NCBI RefSeq assembly: GCF_025562755.1
Contig: NZ_CP103300.1
Coordinates: 1,308,501-1,372,500 of the forward strand
DNA from: Endozoicomonas euniceicola
GTDB lineage: Bacteria > Pseudomonadota > Gammaproteobacteria > Pseudomonadales > Endozoicomonadaceae
DNA: 64,000 nucleotides
Direction of reading: 5' to 3'
The position numbers and the translations under genes were made by a program. Positions within the stretch are counted from its first letter, which is position 1. Every line of letters starts with the position of its first letter. This document shows, one piece after another, positions 46,778 through 55,992 of this stretch. The notes beneath the pieces are model-generated. The model did not search any database. It worked only from the letters and a program-made list of their open reading frames with translations, and was not told the origin of the DNA.

Positions 46778-46919
46778 GGTGTGGTTACTTTTATCACTGC
46801 TTAAGGATCGGCAGTTTACTGTATGTTGAGATACAAAGTCAGTTTGATCTTAGTGTAAATAGAGGCAAGACCTTATTCAGGCAAACTCCGATTCAGCGGA
46901 TAATCCGCCTATTTATACT

Positions 46920-46937
46920 GCGACAGGAACCTGTCGC
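46920..46937. other. Palindrome upstream of the Omp85-like gene
   Basis: GCGACAGG and CCTGTCGC flank AA, 33 bases before the ATG at 46970. It could be an operator or an mRNA leader hairpin. Confidence 0.4.
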
Positions 46938-46969
46938 CCAGTGATTGCGGACTATCCACAAAAGACAGA

Positions 46970-48259
46970 ATGAATAAAACCAACAGACTGGCAGGTTTAC
47001 TGTTCTCTGGTTTACTGGCACTGACGCTTTCCAGCCCGGCCCTATCGAATGTCGAGGTCGTACCTGAACAGGAAGGTTCTATCAATTTTTCTGCGGTGCC
47101 TTATGCCTTTCAATCCCGGGACTGGGGAACAGCGGTCGGAGTATCCGGTATCGTAACGGGATGGTTGCAACCACAAATGTCGGTGTTTGCCACAGCCATT
47201 ACTTCAGACAACGGCTCCCGACTGGGGTTTGCTGGCATGAATAACCTGATGATTCCCGGACAGAGCCAGTGGCTGGTCGATCTGCAATTGCTGAACAGCT
47301 ATTACGATGCCACTGATTATTATGTTTCCGGAAATCCTGATTATCAGCATGAGAAAGCAGGCAGTAATGATTCCAGTGCTGAAAACTATGTTCGTACCTC
47401 AGGCAAAGAGGCCGAGTACCTGGCCCGCTTCCGGTATATTCTTCCTATCGGTGATGGTATCAATGGCGCACTGGCCAGCATGATGCATCGTAAAGGTGAG
47501 ACCAGCCACAACTCGGGCTCCATGAATCCGTTTGCCAATGGCTTTACCACGGTGGAAATCGAGCCCTTTTATCTGCGCCAGGATCTGGGTGAAGCGACAC
47601 CAGCAAAAGAGGACACTAGCACCAATGGCATTCGCCTGATCCTGGATTATGACAATCGGGATTCCACCCAGGAGCCCACCACCGGCAATCACGTAGAGTT
47701 AAAGGTCACCCAGGGCTGGAGCAGAAAACGCCGCAACGCATGGCGTACCTGGGAGTTGAAATTCAGCCAGTTCTTTGATCTGGGAGCTAATGACCTGTGG
47801 CAACAACAGGTGGTTGCCCTGAATGGCTGGGTGGCGGATACCCCCACCTGGAACAGAACGGAAAACCTCAATGGTGCTGAAGAATACCGACGACCGCCGT
47901 CTTATGCCGGTGTCTCTCTTGGTGGCTGGTATCGACTGAGAGGTTACAGCAGCAATCGTTTTTATGGTCGTTCAGCGGTATCGTACAGCGCTGAATACCG
48001 GGTCAAACCTCAGTGGCAACCTTTGCAACAGATACCGCTACTGGGTGACTGGTATAGTCTGCCCTGGTGGCAGTGGACGGTATTTGCCGATGCCGGGCGT
48101 GTCGCCGATACCTTCAGTGCGCGGACACTGCACAGTGATATGAAATTCAGCGTAGGCGCAGGCATTCGTTTTAAAGCGGAAGGCGTGATTGCCAGAGCCG
48201 AGATAGCCACCAGTGAGGAAGGCAGCCGGATCATTATGTTTATTAATCAGCCTTTTTGA
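46970..48259 (+). CDS. Omp85-type outer-membrane barrel protein without POTRA domains
   Basis: 429 residues. The signal peptide (LAGLLFSGLLALTLSSPALS) is followed directly by barrel-like sequence. The C-terminal third has GGWYRLRGYSSNRFYGRSAV, an RGY/RGF motif of the Omp85 surface-antigen fold, and the last strand ends in Phe (IIMFINQPF). There is no room for POTRA domains, unlike BamA/TamA. It resembles stand-alone bacterial surface antigens (PF01103 type). Substrate unknown. It is convergent with the LysR gene. Confidence 0.8.
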   Translation: MNKTNRLAGLLFSGLLALTLSSPALSNVEVVPEQEGSINFSAVPYAFQSRDWGTAVGVSGIVTGWLQPQMSVFATAITSDNGSRLGFAGMNNLMIPGQSQWLVDLQLLNSYYDATDYYVSGNPDYQHEKAGSNDSSAENYVRTSGKEAEYLARFRYILPIGDGINGALASMMHRKGETSHNSGSMNPFANGFTTVEIEPFYLRQDLGEATPAKEDTSTNGIRLILDYDNRDSTQEPTTGNHVELKVTQGWSRKRRNAWRTWELKFSQFFDLGANDLWQQQVVALNGWVADTPTWNRTENLNGAEEYRRPPSYAGVSLGGWYRLRGYSSNRFYGRSAVSYSAEYRVKPQWQPLQQIPLLGDWYSLPWWQWTVFADAGRVADTFSARTLHSDMKFSVGAGIRFKAEGVIARAEIATSEEGSRIIMFINQPF

Positions 48260-48295
48260 GTGAGTTTGAGCGAGCCGGTGCGTTGTTCCGGGGGC

Positions 48296-49243
48296 TTAAT
48301 TTTCTCCTTTGGGTTTCTTTTGTGGAAACCGCGCGGCCTGACGAGTTTGGATAAACGCCGTCAGCTCGTCCCGAATAAATTCCCGCAACCATCGGTGAGC
48401 GCGGTTTAATGTCCAGTACTCTGGCCATACCATGCTGTAATACACTTCCGGAACATCCATCGGCACATTGCGCACCACCACATTCTCCAGACTCCGGGCA
48501 AAGGTTTTAACGGAGCCGGTCGCCAGAAAAACACAGTCGGTGCCTTTTACCAGATTCATACAAACCATAATGCTGGGAGCAAACGCGCGAACTTTCACTT
48601 TGGCGCTTAATGAGCGAATGTAGTCGTTCATTATCTGGTGCGTATTCTGGTCATTCTTCTGCATAATGAATGGAAACTGCAACAACCGTTCCTGAGATAG
48701 CGGCTCACGGGCTAACGGATGATCTTCACACACGACCAGACAAACCTGCTCCTTCATTAACTGGTAGCCCGACAGCCCCTCTTCCGGTTCACCAATGTAG
48801 CCCACCATTATGTCAATTTTGCCGTTACTGACCGTTAGTCCGGGGTGCTGAGCCACCAGCTCAAAGGTAAAGTGAGGTGCCTGCCGCCAGATTTTGTGAA
48901 TAATGCCAGGCATAACCTCCTCCAGCACCCTATGACCGGTCGCAATACGAAAGTGCCGCTCTGTCGTCGCGGGGTCAAACTGCTGGTTCTCAAAAATGCT
49001 GCTGGCAGCATGAACCACTCGATTGACCTCTTCATGCAGGTTCAGGGCTTTTTCAGACAGGTAGATATGGTTCCCCCTGCGAATCAGAATCGGGTCATTA
49101 AGGGCTTCGCGCAATTGTCCCAACGTTCGGCTCATGGCGGACTGGGTCACATGCATCACCTGCGCGGCTCTGGAGACACTTTGTGTATCCAGTAACGCTT
49201 TCAGACCTGGTAACAGATTCAGATTCAGTCGGGATAAATTCAT
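48296..49243 (-). CDS. LysR-family transcriptional regulator
   Basis: About 315 residues from ATG 49243; a GTG at 49288 adds 15. The N-terminal helix-turn-helix SVSRAAQVMHVTQSAMSRTL is canonical. The C-terminal part is the LysR effector-binding fold. It ends 36 bases from the convergent Omp85-like gene. A downstream target is not evident from position. Confidence 0.9.
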   Translation of the reverse strand: MNLSRLNLNLLPGLKALLDTQSVSRAAQVMHVTQSAMSRTLGQLREALNDPILIRRGNHIYLSEKALNLHEEVNRVVHAASSIFENQQFDPATTERHFRIATGHRVLEEVMPGIIHKIWRQAPHFTFELVAQHPGLTVSNGKIDIMVGYIGEPEEGLSGYQLMKEQVCLVVCEDHPLAREPLSQERLLQFPFIMQKNDQNTHQIMNDYIRSLSAKVKVRAFAPSIMVCMNLVKGTDCVFLATGSVKTFARSLENVVVRNVPMDVPEVYYSMVWPEYWTLNRAHRWLREFIRDELTAFIQTRQAARFPQKKPKGEN

Positions 49244-49461
49244 AGATTCACTGGGTAAATCGAAAAGAGGGGGGAGAAAAGGTATCACTGAACCGTTAGG
49301 GGGAGAAGTCCCGAAAGCCGTTCTTATGGATAAATACGTATTCCGACTTTCCTTTGTATTGAAATTCGGTACACTGGAAGAGTGCTCTCATAGCAGTTTA
49401 TGACAGAGGATGTCATGGCTGCTTTTCTCAAGCGAAGCTAACAGAGCTGTATGGAGGGTTC

Positions 49462-49923
49462 ATGAGCCATAACAAGTACAAGAACGACGACCTGCAAAGC
49501 CTTGTAGATAATTACATGGATTCAGGTTTGTCTGCCAGGGAATACGTAGAAGCCTGTGTCGACTCTGGTGAAATCAGTGCCGCTGAAGCCCTGAAGCTGC
49601 TTTCCGTATTACGAGACGCTCAGTCAGTGACCTTTAAACTGGCCGAAGTTTCAGACCCCGAACATTCCGGCCTGCAAATGACACTGAAACGAAAAGGGGC
49701 TGACCTTGAGCAACCACCACTGTTCAGAATCTTTGTCGACGAAGACCTGAACGATGATAAAGATGAGGTGATTGACCTGCTGCAGAACTTTGCCAAGGAA
49801 CTGGCTGTTGTTGCCACCCGCGAGGAGCTGGCTGGCGGCGAAGCCGTTGACTCAACCGATGAAAACCCTGAAGAGTGGCTTAGCCATCCCAATATCATGC
49901 CAGCCAGTGACACCCGTCACTGA
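49462..49923 (+). CDS. Acidic protein of unknown function
   Basis: 153 residues with a strong ribosome site (GGAGGG, 5 bases before the ATG). The sequence is acidic, helical at the N-terminus (LQSLVDNYMDSGLSAREYVEA) and has no signal peptide. A run of acidic residues (DEDLNDDKDEVIDLL) lies in the middle. I recognise no family. It is monocistronic by position. Confidence 0.7.
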   Translation: MSHNKYKNDDLQSLVDNYMDSGLSAREYVEACVDSGEISAAEALKLLSVLRDAQSVTFKLAEVSDPEHSGLQMTLKRKGADLEQPPLFRIFVDEDLNDDKDEVIDLLQNFAKELAVVATREELAGGEAVDSTDENPEEWLSHPNIMPASDTRH

Positions 49924-49956
49924 AACACTCAACGAAACTGGAATAACCCTTTAATC

Positions 49957-49981
49957 ATCGCCCGACAGACATTGGGCGATG
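49957..49981. other. Hairpin between convergent genes at 49.9 kb
   Basis: CATCGCCC and GGGCGATG form an 8-bp stem with a nine-base loop between the acidic-protein gene and the PTS gene. No T-run follows. Confidence 0.45.
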
Positions 49982-50021
49982 GTTAGGTATACCCACTTGG
50001 CTCGATTCAAATGATATTCCG

Positions 50022-50453
50022 TTAACAGAACCGGGTAATCGACTGGTAAATCTGATCGACCTGCTCGGTCACTGCCAGTTGACGACACAGTTCCATATCA
50101 TCCAGAGAACAGGCAAGCTGACTGAGCATTTTTAAATGCTCCTTTCCATTAGCAGCCAGGGCACAAAGAAGAAAGGCTCGATTGTTATCCCCCCAGTCTA
50201 CTCCCTCTGGAAACTGCATAATAATCATGCCACTGTTGTTTATCTCTGAACGACTGCCCGGCACTCCATGGGGTACTGCAATCCCATGATCAAGATAAGT
50301 AGACGACAGCAGCTCACGCCTGCACATTCCGTGAAAATAGCCAGGCCGCACCATGCCTGCCTCAATCAGTTTCATGCAAGCCTGTTTAAGAGCACTGTAT
50401 TTGTTCGGTGCAAACTGCTGCATAAATATATGCGACTTTAATAAGTGATCCAT
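50022..50453 (-). CDS. PTS EIIA domain protein (fructose/mannitol family type)
   Basis: About 143 residues from ATG 50453. STYLDHGIAVPHGVPG holds the phospho-accepting His in the usual H-G-x-x-x-P-H setting of type-2 IIA domains. It stands alone, without IIB or IIC. It is divergent from a Cra-like regulator, so it may work as a phosphate-relay or regulatory protein (PtsN-like) rather than in transport. Confidence 0.8.
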   Translation of the reverse strand: MDHLLKSHIFMQQFAPNKYSALKQACMKLIEAGMVRPGYFHGMCRRELLSSTYLDHGIAVPHGVPGSRSEINNSGMIIMQFPEGVDWGDNNRAFLLCALAANGKEHLKMLSQLACSLDDMELCRQLAVTEQVDQIYQSITRFC

Positions 50454-50558
50454 AAAACAGACCATAAGAGTAATAACTTTCCGCAAAACATCTGGAAGCT
50501 ATTTAGCATAAGCAAATGAAAACATTTTTTGGTCACCCCTGACACGAAGAGAACTATA

Positions 50559-50574
50559 GCTGAACCGATTTAGC
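50559..50574. promoter_or_regulatory. Cra/FruR-like operator between the PTS gene and cra
   Basis: GCTGAACCGATTTAGC is an imperfect palindrome matching the enteric Cra pattern (TGAA-CG-TT-A core). It sits between the divergent genes and could control both. Confidence 0.65.
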
Positions 50575-50730
50575 CTACTCATAATAAATTTATCTTAGCC
50601 ATCATTTTTTAATATACGTTCAAACAATGAATCATAAATTAAATGCGTTGCTCCCGGATGCATCAAAAAGCAATCTATAAAATAGCAACTATCCTTCAGT
50701 TGTAGGCTATTCGCAGTACTTTACGATGAT

Positions 50731-51717
50731 ATGAAACTGGAAGAACTGGCGCGTCTGGCAGGTGTATCCAAAGCAACAGCCAGTATAATTCTGAACGGTC
50801 GTGCTGAGCAGTATCGCATCAGCAAGCTGACACAGGAACGGGTGACAGCCCTGGCAGAAAAGTATCATTACATTGCCAATGTCCAGGCGGCAGGCCTGCG
50901 CAGCCATACCAGTCAACTGGTCGCCCTGATCGTTCCCGAACTCACGCACGGAGGCTTTGCCTGTTTTGCCAGAACCCTTGAGCTACGGCTCAGGGCACAG
51001 GACTATCACCTGTTAGTAAGCTGTTCAGAAGATGAGCCTGAAGTAGAAGCCTGCGCACTTCGGGCACTGATTGGACACCAGGTGGATGCTATTGTCACTA
51101 TCAGCTGCCATAGCAGCGATCAGATGTATCAAAGCCTGACTGATAACCGCATTCCCATCATCCTGATCGACCGGAAAATCCCGGACAGTCGCTACCCCTC
51201 TATTATCAGTAACGATCTGGATACATCGCTTCAGCTGACATCACTACTACTGGAATCCAGCCACCAGCAACCTGTTTATCTCGGTGGCATCGCGGGTATG
51301 CGTAACAGCCTGAACCGCCTGCAGGGCTATCGGGAAATATTAGACAACGCCGGCATAAATATTAACGAAGATTATATTTTCCACCACAGTTACACCGCTG
51401 AAGCCGGCTATGAAATGATCAGGGGGTATTTCAGCCAGCATCATGTTCTACCTAAAAACCTGCTGACTGCTTCATTTACCTTGATGGAAGGTGCTTTATC
51501 CTTTGTGCGGGAACACTATGCGTTATTACCTGAAAACCTGAACTGGGCAACTTTTGGCGATAATATGATGCTGGATCTGTTGCCATTTCCCATTCACTCT
51601 GCCCGTCTGGATTACACGTCGATGGCAGAGCATACCGTTAATCTGTTGCTATCCGGCCTTGCCGGTGATTCAGAGCAACAGGCTATCGTCCTGTCCCGTG
51701 ACATAATTCGACGATGA
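50731..51717 (+). CDS. Cra/FruR-like LacI-family regulator
   Basis: 328 residues. The start MKLEELARLAGVSKATASII and the run ILNGRAEQYRIS match the Cra N-terminus (MKLDEIARLAGV, NGKAKQYRVS). The later VALIVPELTHGG and LLVSCSEDEPEVEACALRALI also follow Cra. In enterics Cra senses fructose-1-phosphate/fructose-1,6-bisphosphate and redirects carbon flow. The gene is divergent from a PTS IIA gene with a Cra-like site between them. The sensor half looks more diverged than the DNA-binding half. Confidence 0.85.
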   Translation: MKLEELARLAGVSKATASIILNGRAEQYRISKLTQERVTALAEKYHYIANVQAAGLRSHTSQLVALIVPELTHGGFACFARTLELRLRAQDYHLLVSCSEDEPEVEACALRALIGHQVDAIVTISCHSSDQMYQSLTDNRIPIILIDRKIPDSRYPSIISNDLDTSLQLTSLLLESSHQQPVYLGGIAGMRNSLNRLQGYREILDNAGININEDYIFHHSYTAEAGYEMIRGYFSQHHVLPKNLLTASFTLMEGALSFVREHYALLPENLNWATFGDNMMLDLLPFPIHSARLDYTSMAEHTVNLLLSGLAGDSEQQAIVLSRDIIRR

Positions 51718-51779
51718 GCCTGGCAGCGCGAACTCTCATCCGGGCTCTTATCTGAACTCTTATCTGGACTATGGCTTTA

Positions 51780-52850
51780 TCAGGATTCCAATGTGCCATC
51801 AAGATAAAAGCATTCCAGCTTTTTCAGATAAGGCTCAATATCGCCAATAGTACTGGCGACCCACTGCGGATCGTAGCAGGTGTCAAGGTAGCGCTCACCA
51901 CTGTCGCAGAGCAGGGTAACAATCGATCCGGTTTCACCACGGACTTTCATTTCGCTGGCAATTTGCAAAGCTCCAAACAGGTTGGTTCCGGTACTGGGGC
52001 CTACTTTCCTGCCTAACAGTTTTCCTACCCAGAGCATGGTGGCAATGGAAGCCGCATCAGGGATATGACGCATTTCATCAACCACGCCCGGTATAAAGGA
52101 AGGCTCAACCCTGGGACGCCCAATACCTTCAATGCGAGAACCGGCATCTATCGTCAGAGACTCGTCACCAGTCTTGTAGTAGTGCCGGAAGACTGAATTA
52201 TCCGGATCAACAACACACAGTCGTGTATTCAACTGCTGATAACGAATATAGCGGCCAATGGTGGCAGAAGTACCACCCGTTCCCGGACTCATGACGACAA
52301 ATTTTGGCTCCGGGTGTTGCTCCAGCTTCATTTGCTCAAACATGGAATTGGCAATGTTGTTATTGCCCCGCCAGTCTGTGGCACGCTCAGCGTAAGTAAA
52401 CTGATCCATATAATGGCCGTTCAGTTCTTTCGCCAGCCGCCTGGACTCTGCATAAATCTGGCTGGAGTGATCCACCAGATGGCAGCGACCACCATAAAAC
52501 TCAATCTGACGAATCTTTTTGCTAGCGGTACTCTTAGGGATCACGGCAATAAATGGCAAGCCCAGCAGGCGGGCAAAGTAAGCTTCAGAAATAGCGGTAC
52601 TGCCAGAGGAAGACTCAATGACAGGCGTGCCTTCTTTTATCCGGCCATTACACAGAGCGTAAAGAAACAAAGAACGTGCCAGGCGGTGTTTCAGACTACC
52701 TGTAGGGTGAGTACTCTCATCTTTCAGGTACAGATCTATGCCTTCCACAGATGGCAGATCCAGTTTAATCAAATGAGTGTCAGCACTGCGCTGAAAATCC
52801 GCTTCAATTTTACGAACCGCTTCATTTACCCACTGATGATTGCTACTCAT
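51780..52850 (-). CDS. PLP-dependent cysteine synthase-like enzyme, Cds1-type L-cysteine desulfhydrase candidate
   Basis: 356 residues. KDESTHPTGSLKHRLARSLF holds the PLP Lys of the fold-type II beta-family, and ESSSGSTAISEAYFARLLG is the substrate loop. The gene ends with CDSGERYLDTCYD, common in Cds1-like proteins. These enzymes release sulfide from cysteine or act as cysteine synthases, and the sequence alone does not settle which. ATG 52850. It is a single gene. Confidence 0.8.
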   Translation of the reverse strand: MSSNHQWVNEAVRKIEADFQRSADTHLIKLDLPSVEGIDLYLKDESTHPTGSLKHRLARSLFLYALCNGRIKEGTPVIESSSGSTAISEAYFARLLGLPFIAVIPKSTASKKIRQIEFYGGRCHLVDHSSQIYAESRRLAKELNGHYMDQFTYAERATDWRGNNNIANSMFEQMKLEQHPEPKFVVMSPGTGGTSATIGRYIRYQQLNTRLCVVDPDNSVFRHYYKTGDESLTIDAGSRIEGIGRPRVEPSFIPGVVDEMRHIPDAASIATMLWVGKLLGRKVGPSTGTNLFGALQIASEMKVRGETGSIVTLLCDSGERYLDTCYDPQWVASTIGDIEPYLKKLECFYLDGTLES

Positions 52851-53367
52851 AATCCTTCCTCAACTCCCAAGAGTATGTAATGTCTTATTTATTGTAAGCA
52901 GACCTGGTCAGAAATAGTTTTCTTTCTCAGAGCCCAAAACCATACCTCAAAGATTGATTTTCTGCTTATGACACAATCTGAAGAATATTTTTCCCCACAG
53001 CCTGCCTGGCATACAATCAATGATAAATTCCGTACAATAATGACTCTTTCTATCATGCTCAACTTATATTTAATGAAAAGCTTGCTCGCTTACAGTGCAA
53101 TAAACGTCACCGGATAAGTTTTGCTCTGGATCAACAATTAATACCGAATTCTATTAAAGAAGTGAGAATAACCCTTTATTACTGAATTGGCTGTGTTAGC
53201 ATGAATCTATTGGCTGAATGACTGAGATAATACTCAGCATCCGCTTTGCTTTGTGTTACCACACAATCCTTCGTCTCACACGCAGGCATAGACGACCATC
53301 TTAATATGCCTCCTTCAGGTAGAGAACGTAAGAGGACAATTTATTTAATTGATACAGGTATTAGACA
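52851..53367. other. Gene-poor stretch
   Basis: About 517 bases with frequent stops in all frames. Nothing recognisable is seen apart from the likely promoter of the small frame that follows. No tRNA or clear hairpin-terminator was found. Confidence 0.4.
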
Positions 53368-53523
53368 ATGAATAACTACAATTGCGATCAAACAGTGCCA
53401 TGCACCGAAACAGAAAATAATACTCTGGCAAACTGTAAGAAAAATAACTGGCGTCAACGCTGGGAACGAATGGATGAAACCTCCCAGGAAAGCAAATGGC
53501 GTCGGGAAGGTAAGCTGAAATAA
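53368..53523 (+). CDS. Possible small Trp/Arg-rich protein, 51 residues
   Basis: ATG 53368 opens 51 codons encoding a polar product with Cys residues near the start and a WRQRWERM segment in the second half. A weak CAGG lies before the ATG. It ends about 108 bases before a strong terminator. No family recognised; it could be a real small gene or chance. Confidence 0.35.
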   Translation: MNNYNCDQTVPCTETENNTLANCKKNNWRQRWERMDETSQESKWRREGKLK

Positions 53524-53630
53524 GCATTCAAAAATACAGAACACCCAGTCTGGTCATTTAACAAAAGCCAGCTGCATCAGGCTCAACACTTTTCCAGAGA
53601 GCCAGTTTCAACTAACCGGTGGGTGTTATC

Positions 53631-53659
53631 AAAAAAGGATTCAATACGAATCCTTTTTT
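53631..53659. terminator. Bidirectional rho-independent terminator
   Basis: AAAAAAGGATTC and GAATCCTTTTTT form a 12-bp stem with a five-base loop, A-run and T-run on opposite sides. It serves both the plus-strand small frame and the minus-strand hisA-like gene. Confidence 0.9.
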
Positions 53660-53677
53660 GTTTAATCCCTGAACACA

Positions 53678-54433
53678 TTACGCTTTGCAGCGCTCAACAA
53701 CATCTTTGTAGTTTAGTGAGCCGCCGAACAGTTCCAACGCACTGCCTATAGTGATGTGGATTTTATTTTTACCCGCCGCCCTGACCGCTTCAATATCCTC
53801 AATAGAGGCTATCCCACCTGCATAAGTCACTGGAATCGGTGAGTGTTCCGCCAGCAAAGCCACCAGTTGCAAATCGGGTCCAGCCATCATTCCTTCAACA
53901 GAAGCGGCATGAACCAGGAATTCGGCACAGGAATCCGCCAGTTCATGCAACGTTTCCCTGGATACTTCCGTCTGCGTAAACGTCTGCCACCGGTCTGTCA
54001 CAATATAATAACGCCCGTCTTTCTTCTTACAGGACAAATCCAGAACCAGTCGTTCTCGCCCTACGGCCGTGACCAGTTTTTTCAGATTATCATGATGAAC
54101 CTTCCCATCCCGAAACACATAAGAGGTCACCACAACGTGGGAAGCCCCCATTGTCAGGTAGCCCGCTGCATTTTCAGCAGTCATTCCACCGCCAATCTGC
54201 ATCCCTCCGGGCCAGGCTGCAAGGGCCTGCTGTGCAGCAGCCTCATTGCCGGAACCCAGTTTGATAACATGCCCGCCCTGAAGATTGTCTTTACGATAAA
54301 GGGCAGCAAACTCTGCCGGTGAACGATCACTCTCGAAGTTAACAGCGGCTGAATTATCTGAATCCGATAACGAACTGCCGACAATCTGTTTGACCTTGCC
54401 ATTGTGTAAATCAATACAGGGACGAAACTGCAT
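53678..54433 (-). CDS. HisA isomerase of the eukaryotic (HIS6) type
   Basis: 251 residues. It starts FRPCIDLHNGKVKQIVGSSL, close to yeast His6 (CIDLHNGQVKQIVGG). Shared later segments include QGGHVIKLG, MQIGGGMT, VLDLSCKK, WQTFTQTEVS, LVHAASVEG and YAGGIASIEDIE. The enzyme converts ProFAR to PRFAR in histidine synthesis. It is not in a his operon here; neighbours are a tyrosine phosphatase (upstream, same strand) and a small frame. Origin by transfer, or descent of a separate bacterial branch of this type, are both possible. Confidence 0.85.
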   Translation of the reverse strand: MQFRPCIDLHNGKVKQIVGSSLSDSDNSAAVNFESDRSPAEFAALYRKDNLQGGHVIKLGSGNEAAAQQALAAWPGGMQIGGGMTAENAAGYLTMGASHVVVTSYVFRDGKVHHDNLKKLVTAVGRERLVLDLSCKKKDGRYYIVTDRWQTFTQTEVSRETLHELADSCAEFLVHAASVEGMMAGPDLQLVALLAEHSPIPVTYAGGIASIEDIEAVRAAGKNKIHITIGSALELFGGSLNYKDVVERCKA

Positions 54434-54463
54434 AAACCATAACCTTTAGCCTGTTGTTAGCTG

Positions 54464-55306
54464 CTATCCTGGCACCAGCAGGTTTTTCCGCAGCTGACTG
54501 ATCTCTTTCGATGTCATACCAAGACACTGCTTTGCATACTGAGCAAAACTGCCACACTCTTCATTGATATGGCTGAACGTAGCCTCTAAAAACTCTTTTT
54601 GAACGCTCAACAGAGGCCGTAGAAAATCGGGATTCACCCCTTCTGGCATCCAGCTAAATGCCACTTTACCTGTAGTGCGTGCTTCAATATATTCCGCAGA
54701 TAACTCATTGGACAGCAGGAAGTCATCCATTATCAACACATCGGCAACACCCAGCAACTTCAGCAGTAAAGCCGTTGCCACACCCGTTCGGTCTTTACCA
54801 GCGGTACAGTGATAAAGCTGAGGGTAACTGTCATCATTTAGCAGACTATGCAGCCACTCCGCGTAAACATGACTAAAATCTATCACCATGCTGCGATACA
54901 GTTCGCGCAACCAATGGGCAACGTCCTCAGCGGAATCGACACTCTGCAACACCCGCATCAGTTCAACGCGACCATTATCGCCCATAACCGGTATAGGCCG
55001 ATGGATAATATCAATATTATTCTCTGACCATTGGTGGGGCGTATTTTTTTGCTCCAGGCTGGAGCGGAAATCAGTAACAACCTTTAACTGCAGCGCACTC
55101 AGTCGTTTCTCGCTTTCACCGGAAAGCTGTGCGACTGAATCAGAGCGATAGAGTTTTCCGGCAGCGATGTCCCTTCCATCCTGCGTACTGATACCCGCCA
55201 GAGTGCGAAGATTGTGGGGTGTACCCATGGGAATATGGCGCTGATGTTTACACAGCGCCCCAGAAGGAAAGCCACTCAGGGATTCATCTGTAATCTCTAT
55301 CGACAC
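54464..55306 (-). CDS. Protein tyrosine phosphatase (Y_phosphatase3 type)
   Basis: 280 residues from GTG 55306, with AGGA about 7-8 bases upstream. The active-site loop HCTAGKDRTG (C-x5-R) is complete, and the N-terminus NLRTLAGISTQDG and LYRSDSVAQLS match the family that includes mycobacterial PtpB. No signal peptide is seen. It is transcribed toward the HisA-like gene with a 30-base gap, so the two may share a transcript. Phosphatases of this type may act on host lipids or proteins, but nothing here shows secretion. Confidence 0.85.
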   Translation of the reverse strand: MSIEITDESLSGFPSGALCKHQRHIPMGTPHNLRTLAGISTQDGRDIAAGKLYRSDSVAQLSGESEKRLSALQLKVVTDFRSSLEQKNTPHQWSENNIDIIHRPIPVMGDNGRVELMRVLQSVDSAEDVAHWLRELYRSMVIDFSHVYAEWLHSLLNDDSYPQLYHCTAGKDRTGVATALLLKLLGVADVLIMDDFLLSNELSAEYIEARTTGKVAFSWMPEGVNPDFLRPLLSVQKEFLEATFSHINEECGSFAQYAKQCLGMTSKEISQLRKNLLVPG

Positions 55307-55413
55307 GGTTAATCCTGTACCTAATGCTTTATAATTGTTCCCTTAACTTGTTTTTTTATAACACGATCTGGAACTATTGTATTGATGTAAGTTCCAGTCA
55401 CGAGGTCTTATAG

Positions 55414-55860
55414 ATGCACATCTGGGTCGATGCCGATGCCTGTCCAAATTTAATCAAGGAAATCCTGTTCCGGGCCGCCGAGCGAGTCAAAGTCCCCTTA
55501 ACCCTGGTGGCTAATCAGTATTTGCGCACACCGCCATCCACCCTGATAAAAGCCGTTCAGGTTCCCGCCGGATTCGATGTCGCAGACAATTACATTGCCC
55601 AACACGTTCAACCTGGCGAGCTGGTTATCACCGCCGATATTCCTCTTGCCGCAGAAGTGGTCGGCAAACAGGCCCTGGCACTGAACCCAAGAGGCGAGTT
55701 GTATACAAAGGAAAATGTGCAACAGCGTTTATCCATGAGAAACTTTATGGACGAGCTGCGCAGTAGTGGTGTCGATACCGGTGGGCCTTCGTCGCTTTCA
55801 GCTCAAGACCGTCAGGCTTTTGCGAATCAGTTAGACCGGTTACTGGTAAAACATTCTTGA
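55414..55860 (+). CDS. yaiI: YaiI/YqxD family protein (DUF188)
   Basis: 148 residues. The start HIWVDADACPNLIKEILFRAAE and the later DIPLAAEVV with NPRGELYT match the DUF188 family, which has a PIN-like fold. A GAGG ribosome site precedes the ATG. Function is not established. Confidence 0.9.
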   Translation: MHIWVDADACPNLIKEILFRAAERVKVPLTLVANQYLRTPPSTLIKAVQVPAGFDVADNYIAQHVQPGELVITADIPLAAEVVGKQALALNPRGELYTKENVQQRLSMRNFMDELRSSGVDTGGPSSLSAQDRQAFANQLDRLLVKHS

Positions 55861-55992
55861 CATCCTCCCCGCCCCTGAAGGACGGGGATTCCTGTTCGTC
55901 ACCAAACAGGCTTCCTGCTTCGACACGCCTTCTCTAGATTGCAGCTAGGCTCTTGATTAAAACCGCAACGAACGCAACATTCGTTGTTATGA

